Assembly (NCBI RefSeq): GCF_937997595.1 | Contig: NZ_CALKTS010000045.1 | Coordinates: forward strand, 1-9,967 | DNA from: an uncultured Campylobacter sp. | GTDB taxonomy: Bacteria; Campylobacterota; Campylobacteria; Campylobacterales; Campylobacteraceae | Reading direction: 5' to 3' | Length of the DNA stretch: 9,967 nt | Shown: piece by piece, positions 6,369 to 9,967 of the stretch | Layout of the letters: the number at the start of each line of letters is the position of its first letter | Position numbering within the stretch: position 1 is the stretch's first letter | The notes under the pieces: generated by a model | What the model saw: only the letters and a program-made list of their open reading frames with translations | The model's database searches: none | What the model was told of the DNA's origin: nothing | Program-made: the position numbers and the translations under genes

Positions 6369-7057
6369 TTTATTCTGTATCCTTGCGAGTAGATGTTTTC
6401 TATCAGCTTATAGCCGATTTTTCGGTGAAATCTGGATATGATATTTCTTACCCGCTTGTCGTCATATCCGCCATAGTCCTCGAACAGCTCGTTTTCTATC
6501 TCAAGGCCGCTTGCGATCCGCCCGCTAGAGCTTAAAAGCAGCTGCAACAATGAGCTTTCGTTTTTGGTTAGTTTGATAATTTCGCCCGCTTTGGATAGGG
6601 TTAAACTCTGCTTATCCCACACGAAATCGCCGCTTAGATAAATAAACTTTGCGGGTTTGGTTTCGATACTTTGCGTGATTTTTTCAAGCACGCTTAGTAG
6701 ATACTCGGTCGTAAAAGGCTTTAGAATATAGCCGTCCACGCCGATAGATATCGCTTTAGTGAAAAATTTAGACTCGTCGTAGGCTGAGAAGATGACAGTT
6801 TTTACCGAAGGATCGATCTGTTTGATCCGCTCTAACATCTCAAGCCCGCTCATGCCCGGCATATTAATATCGGTAAAAACAATGTCCGCTTTGCTCGCTT
6901 TAAATTTCTCGATACCCTCCCGCGCGTCACCGCAGTCGGTAACCTGATGGAAAAACAGCCTTAAAATTTTCGCGGTCTGCTGCCTTGCCTCATTATCATC
7001 CTCGACATATAGGGCGCGCATACTGCGAGTTTGAGCTTGTATTTCGTTTATATCCAT
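6359..7057 (-). CDS. OmpR/PhoB-family response regulator
   Basis: The 232-residue protein has a receiver domain (about 14-130) and a winged-helix DNA-binding domain (about 142-232). The receiver keeps the acidic pocket (E19, D20, D21), the phosphorylated Asp63 in FTDINMPGMSG, Ser91 and Lys113 in ILKPF. The C-terminal domain shows the usual series: a strand with LSGDFVWD, KLTKNESSLLQLLL, a recognition-helix region with DDKRVRNIISRFHRKIG, and the wing ending GYRIKW. The ATG at 7057 is preceded by AAGGAGG 6 bases upstream, a strong signal that favours it over the internal Met13. It is the partner of the kinase encoded directly downstream. Target genes cannot be read from this window, though its own promoter and that of the membrane protein-MBL-cobW operon are natural candidates. 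Confidence 0.93.
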   Translation of the reverse strand: MDINEIQAQTRSMRALYVEDDNEARQQTAKILRLFFHQVTDCGDAREGIEKFKASKADIVFTDINMPGMSGLEMLERIKQIDPSVKTVIFSAYDESKFFTKAISIGVDGYILKPFTTEYLLSVLEKITQSIETKPAKFIYLSGDFVWDKQSLTLSKAGEIIKLTKNESSLLQLLLSSSGRIASGLEIENELFEDYGGYDDKRVRNIISRFHRKIGYKLIENIYSQGYRIKWR

Positions 7058-7083
7058 AGCGCCCCTCCTTTTTAAATTTATCC

Positions 7084-7114
7084 CTTATAGTAAATTCTAT
7101 TTCGCGCGCTGCAA
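7084..7114 (-). promoter_or_regulatory. possible promoter of the two-component operon
   Basis: On the minus strand TTGCAG (7114-7109) is followed after 19 bases by TATAAG (7089-7084); a TACTAT overlapping its upstream edge would give a 16-base spacer. Two copies of the palindromic-core word TTTAAATTTA (7121-7130 and 7071-7080) flank the site exactly 50 bases apart, but such words are very common in this genome. A weak AAAAC/GTTTT hairpin just after the DUF3137 stop may separate the transcripts. Confidence 0.35.
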
Positions 7115-7145
7115 CCCTGTTTTAAATTTACAAAACCGAGTGTTT

Positions 7146-8060
7146 TTATTCTACCTGCCCGAGCTTTTTAAGATAGGCAAAAATTTTAGCGATCTCGATC
7201 ATTTTATTTAGGCTTTCGAGTAGCTTCGCGCTTTGCGAGCTCGGCGCGGATTTGAAAATTTCGCTATTTTCAACGCCGATTACGAGGCTGTTTTCGCCCA
7301 GATAAAGCTCGGTTTTGCCGAATAAATTTACGGTGATCGTTTGCATATTTTCTAAAATTTTTTTGTTCTGCAAAAAGGCGGCGGCGGCGAGGTTATTGAG
7401 ATAGACGTCAAACGATGCGCTCAAATGCGGGCTATCTTTTAGTAGTTTGAGGTTCGATGCGCCGAAGATAAACTCCCCGCGCGGCACCACTAAAATTTGG
7501 CTATCGAAGGTCTCGCTAAAATCAAATTTTGCAAAAAGCCCGTCGAAGATCGCGGTATCGTCCTTTTTTTTGAGATGCAGAATTTTATCCAGCTCAAATA
7601 CCCGATTTTCTCTGTTTTTATCGAAATCGCGGCTTAGGCAGATGTCGCCGATTTTTATGCCAAATTCGGGTGTCTTGCCCACTATCGCGTGCTTGCAAGT
7701 GCATAGATTTGCCTCTTTACGGAGCGGATTTTTGTAAATTTCATCAAGTAAAAACGCGCCGAAAGGCTGAAAGGTAAGACGCAGCTCCTTTGCAATCCAA
7801 AGCAGAAATTCGTTTTTAAAAGCCTCTTCACTGAGCGATTCAAATTTATGCGAAATGCGCACGGCTAGGTATTTGTAAGCAGGATAAGCAAGAGCTAGTA
7901 GCACTAATAAAAACAAGAATGAGAAATTTCCGAAATCCTTGCGCATAGCGATAAACAGCGCCAGCACTACCACTGCTACACCGCCACGCGCCTTCCAAAG
8001 CGCCACATTGCGTGCTCCATCTAGTTTTTGCTTTTTTAATTCGTAAGAAACAAGGCTCAT
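7146..8060 (-). CDS. DUF3137-like membrane protein
   Basis: The 304-residue product has a basic N-terminus, two close membrane helices (about 27-39 and 47-68) and a long soluble C-terminal part, which should face the cytoplasm if the short N-terminus does. The layout and the AIFDGLFAKFDF segment (170-181), followed by a hydrophobic strand and basic turn, match what I associate with DUF3137, a family of unknown function that is usually a stand-alone membrane protein of about this length. Confidence in the family name is moderate. A CTC motif at 120-122 is not a known metal site. It is a single-gene unit with its own promoter upstream and about 90 bases before the two-component start. No role in the neighbouring systems is evident. 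Confidence 0.75.
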   Translation of the reverse strand: MSLVSYELKKQKLDGARNVALWKARGGVAVVVLALFIAMRKDFGNFSFLFLLVLLALAYPAYKYLAVRISHKFESLSEEAFKNEFLLWIAKELRLTFQPFGAFLLDEIYKNPLRKEANLCTCKHAIVGKTPEFGIKIGDICLSRDFDKNRENRVFELDKILHLKKKDDTAIFDGLFAKFDFSETFDSQILVVPRGEFIFGASNLKLLKDSPHLSASFDVYLNNLAAAAFLQNKKILENMQTITVNLFGKTELYLGENSLVIGVENSEIFKSAPSSQSAKLLESLNKMIEIAKIFAYLKKLGQVE

Positions 8061-8090
8061 CGCTATCCCCGTGAGTGAAATTTGACGCTC

Positions 8091-8118
8091 ATTATAGCGA
8101 AAAATGGGATTAAATCAA
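8091..8118 (-). promoter_or_regulatory. predicted promoter of the DUF3137 gene
   Basis: On the minus strand TTGATT (8118-8113) and a perfect TATAAT (8096-8091) are separated by 16 bases, and the -10 is preceded by GC. The box lies about 30 bases upstream of the ATG at 8060. It is the best sigma70-type promoter in the window and shows that the DUF3137 gene does not depend on the small-gene cassette upstream of it. Confidence 0.65.
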
Positions 8119-8137
8119 GCCACATGATAAGCGCGTT

Positions 8138-8167
8138 GCTATTTATAAGGCGGGTTTTTATAATAGC
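8138..8167 (-). terminator. imperfect hairpin at the end of the small-gene cassette
   Basis: GCTATTTATAA (8138-8148) can pair with TTATAATAGC (8158-8167) with one bulged base and a G/C-rich loop. The structure spans the TAA stop of the 73-residue gene. No T tract follows on the minus strand, so intrinsic termination is doubtful. It may instead stabilise the 3' end of the transcript. Confidence 0.3.
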
Positions 8168-8379
8168 TCAAAAGCATAGAAATCGCCGTCTTTTTCTCTA
8201 CATTTTACAATATCGCTCTGTTTGAATTCTAAAATTTCATCCAGTTCGGATTCAAATTTCGTCGTATCGGTAATTTTAAAAATATATTGCGCGATTTGAA
8301 CGGCCTTTACCGGGCGCCATACATTAATATCTTCATTCAAAATTTTTATAAAAATTTCTTTATCAGTCGCGCTCGTCAT
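8158..8379 (-). CDS. small hypothetical protein with an NVWRPVKA motif
   Basis: The 73-residue, acidic, probably cytosolic protein has no signal peptide or membrane segment. Its layout (ILNEDINVWRPVKA, then YIFKI, then FKQSDIVKCRE) matches a pattern I recall from small unnamed bacterial proteins with a WRPV-x-A strand and a late G-x-x-V-x-C strand, often encoded beside secreted-toxin or immunity genes. The recall is from memory and the function is unknown. AGAAGGG lies about 6 bases before the ATG, and the gap to the 208-residue gene is 19 bases, so it is the last gene of the cassette. A role as an immunity or accessory protein is inferred from context. Confidence 0.7.
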   Translation of the reverse strand: MTSATDKEIFIKILNEDINVWRPVKAVQIAQYIFKITDTTKFESELDEILEFKQSDIVKCREKDGDFYAFELL

Positions 8380-8398
8380 ATTAAACCCTTCTGCCCGG

Positions 8399-9025
8399 TT
8401 ATCTAAAATTCTTTCTACCTAGCCACAATTTAAGATATTTTAATACGGGTCTTAAATAATCATTAGTAGCGTTGGCTTTAAAGGTGCTCGCGCCTGATTC
8501 TATCAAATACCAGCTATATCCGTCATCCTTTAAAATATTCATTTTGCGATGTTTGGCCCCAGCGTTTGCATCGGATATCTCTATATCCAGTACTTTATTT
8601 GCAATATTCATCTGTACCGATAGATTAGGGCTTAGATCATATATGAAACGGTTAAAATCTTTGATGATATGGGTATTATATACGTCATCGATCATCTCGG
8701 CTCTTCTCTTCTTAAAAATTTCCTCCTCTATCGGATCTCCGTCAATAAGCTTTCCATAATGATCCGCGTCTGCTATGAGCTCTTCGTAAGATGCAGTAAA
8801 ACATCCAAAAAATCCCCTATGCATCCCAAATTTCCAATTCGTAGGCACCGTCTCATCGATTACTTGAAAATATTCGCTATTAAATCTACAGTAATCTATA
8901 TCATCTAAAAACGGTAATATGCAATAATAAACCTGTCCCTCTTCATATTGGATACCATGAACAAAATAGGTTCTGTTTAATCCCAGATACTCATGCTCGT
9001 CTTCTTTTATACATTTTACAATCAT
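8399..9025 (-). CDS. hypothetical protein, possible two-domain immunity-type protein
   Basis: I do not recognise the family of this 208-residue soluble protein. The first 57 residues form a compact beta-rich unit (MIVKCIKEDE..., GLNRTYFVHGI, GQVYYCILPF, FNSEYFQVID). A WKFGMHRGFFGCF segment follows, then a helical charged linker (EEEIFKKRRAEMIDD). The last 80 or so residues look like a separate domain (FNRFIYDLSP, VLDIEISDANAGAKH, YSWYLIESGAST). The ATG at 9025 is 2 bases after the preceding stop, and its ribosome binding site (AAGGA, 10 bases upstream) lies within the end of that gene, so the two are translationally coupled. Its domain makeup and setting suggest an immunity or recognition protein; this is inference only. 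Confidence 0.75.
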   Translation of the reverse strand: MIVKCIKEDEHEYLGLNRTYFVHGIQYEEGQVYYCILPFLDDIDYCRFNSEYFQVIDETVPTNWKFGMHRGFFGCFTASYEELIADADHYGKLIDGDPIEEEIFKKRRAEMIDDVYNTHIIKDFNRFIYDLSPNLSVQMNIANKVLDIEISDANAGAKHRKMNILKDDGYSWYLIESGASTFKANATNDYLRPVLKYLKLWLGRKNFR

Positions 9026-9027
9026 TT

Positions 9028-9549
9028 TTAATCATCCTTAAATTTGAAATCGTCTACGGCTTCTATGATGGGCGGTTCTTTTTTATCGCCTATTATACTA
9101 TTTTTAACAAGTTCTGTAAAAAATTCTTTATTTTTGGATTCGTTGATTGCCTCTTTTATAGCATTAAAGGATAATTTTAAATTATTTAAATTGCCATCTA
9201 TAATGCAAAAGCCGTTTTTCTCACACAATGATATTATGCCCCTTAATACCGCTTCATACTCGGATCTAAAATCGATACGAAACGTAACGGACTCTATTAT
9301 ATTATTAGCATCAAAAAATACCTCTAAGCGGTTGCCGTTTTCGCTTCCGTATAGATCCATTTCGTTAGACCAAGATTTTTCGGGCTTTAATAGGTGCGAA
9401 ATTTCAGAAAATACCTCTTTTTTGATCTTTGCTTTTTTCCAATATTTATCGTCTTCAAAGAGCTTTATATCGCTATATTGCGGATCGTATTGTAGATCGT
9501 AGGTATCGCTTTTAGGCAGAATAAAAAATTCACATTGCCAAATTGCCAT
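9028..9549 (-). CDS. hypothetical protein with an AIWQCEFFILPKS N-terminus, immunity-like
   Basis: The start at 9549 gives 173 residues and is preceded by GAGGAAGGA; an upstream TTG (9564) lies partly inside that binding site and is unlikely. The N-terminal strand AIWQCEFFILPKS, the KSWSNEMDLYGSENGNRLEVFF region, the FRIDFR strand (where the family I recall has a R-I-D-x-R strand) and a C-terminal helix near FFTEL recall small unnamed proteins near polymorphic-toxin loci, but I cannot name the family. It is soluble, charged and without a signal peptide. Base composition is conspicuously A+T-rich: the 60-base row 9121-9180 is about 23% G+C, against about 48% for 1201-1260 in the cobW-like gene. 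That fits acquisition as an accessory cassette. Confidence 0.78.
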   Translation of the reverse strand: MAIWQCEFFILPKSDTYDLQYDPQYSDIKLFEDDKYWKKAKIKKEVFSEISHLLKPEKSWSNEMDLYGSENGNRLEVFFDANNIIESVTFRIDFRSEYEAVLRGIISLCEKNGFCIIDGNLNNLKLSFNAIKEAINESKNKEFFTELVKNSIIGDKKEPPIIEAVDDFKFKDD

Positions 9550-9583
9550 ATCTTCCTTCCTCAAATATTTTCATTATAAAATT

Positions 9584-9967
9584 TTAAAAGTAATACACAT
9601 AGCAGCCTCGGTCATCGTATATATCAAATAAAATCGAAAATTTCTCTTTATTGTTTACGGCTAACTGAACTCTAATGTTCAAAGAGGGTTCTTTTGCCAG
9701 CTCAAAATTAAAATGGCGCAGCAGTATGGATCTCAAAAAATTTGGCTCAAGCGCCTTTTCTTTTATAAAAATAACGCCCGCTCTGGCACCGTTTTTATAA
9801 GGCCTGGCTTTTGTGTATTGCCCCTTCATATTTTTAAGAAGATGCTCTTCTATTTTCTCATCTCTTTCCCAAAAAAGAATTTTATAAACTACGCTATCTA
9901 AGTGGCTTGCTTTTGAAATTAAAAACATAACTAGCCTGATTTTGGCCTCTACATCGATATTTTCAAA
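9584..9967 (-). CDS. hypothetical protein with YDDRGC C-terminus (possibly DUF3885-like), 5'-truncated
   Basis: The frame stays open from the window edge (9967) to a TAA at 9586-9584, giving at least 127 residues. The Met at 9928 sits within continuous coding sequence (…AKIRLV before it) and is not clearly the start. The C-terminal segment, with a DIYDDRGCYVYYF end after a strand-helix-strand layout, recalls the DDRG motif near the C-terminus of DUF3885 proteins. This assignment is tentative. DUF3885 proteins are small, soluble and frequently found in toxin-immunity neighbourhoods. The gene is 34 bases upstream of the 173-residue gene and probably heads or continues the same transcript, whose promoter must be outside the window. 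Confidence 0.7.
   Translation of the reverse strand, partial: FENIDVEAKIRLVMFLISKASHLDSVVYKILFWERDEKIEEHLLKNMKGQYTKARPYKNGARAGVIFIKEKALEPNFLRSILLRHFNFELAKEPSLNIRVQLAVNNKEKFSILFDIYDDRGCYVYYF

Noticed and set aside
7071..7130. Two TTTAAATTTA copies 50 bases apart as regulator operators
   Set aside because: AAATTT-containing words occur throughout the window, including within genes, so two copies are weak evidence of a binding site.
9028..9502. 152-residue plus-strand frame at 9044-9502
   Set aside because: It is the antisense of an A+T-rich coding gene; the minus-strand frame has the ribosome binding site, operon spacing and family-like motifs.

Overview
The window looks like a moderate-GC Campylobacterota chromosome, most like the oral Campylobacter species (C. 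gracilis, rectus, showae or curvus). The basis is the constant use of AAATTT-type words in otherwise GC-moderate coding DNA, the HQWRQPL phosphoacceptor box in the histidine kinase, and the style of the promoters and ribosome binding sites. The genus is an inference from sequence style, not a database result. No rRNA, tRNA, CRISPR array, insertion sequence or phage gene was seen.

Layout. Positions 1-572 (+) hold the 3' two-thirds of a TIGR01777/YfcH-like SDR epimerase. A short non-coding convergence zone follows (573-777). All other genes are on the minus strand, so they are read here from high to low coordinates. At the right edge (9967-8158) is a tight run of four small, A+T-rich, non-enzymatic genes. 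It resembles an accessory or polymorphic-toxin immunity-type cassette whose upstream part lies outside the window. Next comes a DUF3137 membrane protein with its own good promoter (8060-7146). It is followed by an overlapping two-component pair: an OmpR-type regulator (7057-6359) and a soluble PAS histidine kinase (6368-5196).

After a hairpin and a new promoter comes the most interesting part, a compact three-gene operon (5089-778). It encodes an 11-helix membrane protein of no family I recognise, a Tat-exported metallo-beta-lactamase-fold protein of the DHPS-like (MJ0301-like) type, and a COG0523/CobW-type GTPase metallochaperone. The GTPase has a large unexplained N-terminal extension, and its reading frame is broken by one base at a T5 run inside the GTPase domain.

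Working model (inference): the CobW-type GTPase loads metal into the MBL protein in the cytoplasm. The folded, metallated protein is then exported by Tat and works at the outer face of the membrane with the His- and Trp-rich multi-pass protein. The adjacent two-component system is a candidate regulator. The frameshift leaves open whether the third gene is intact, recoded, or recently inactivated.
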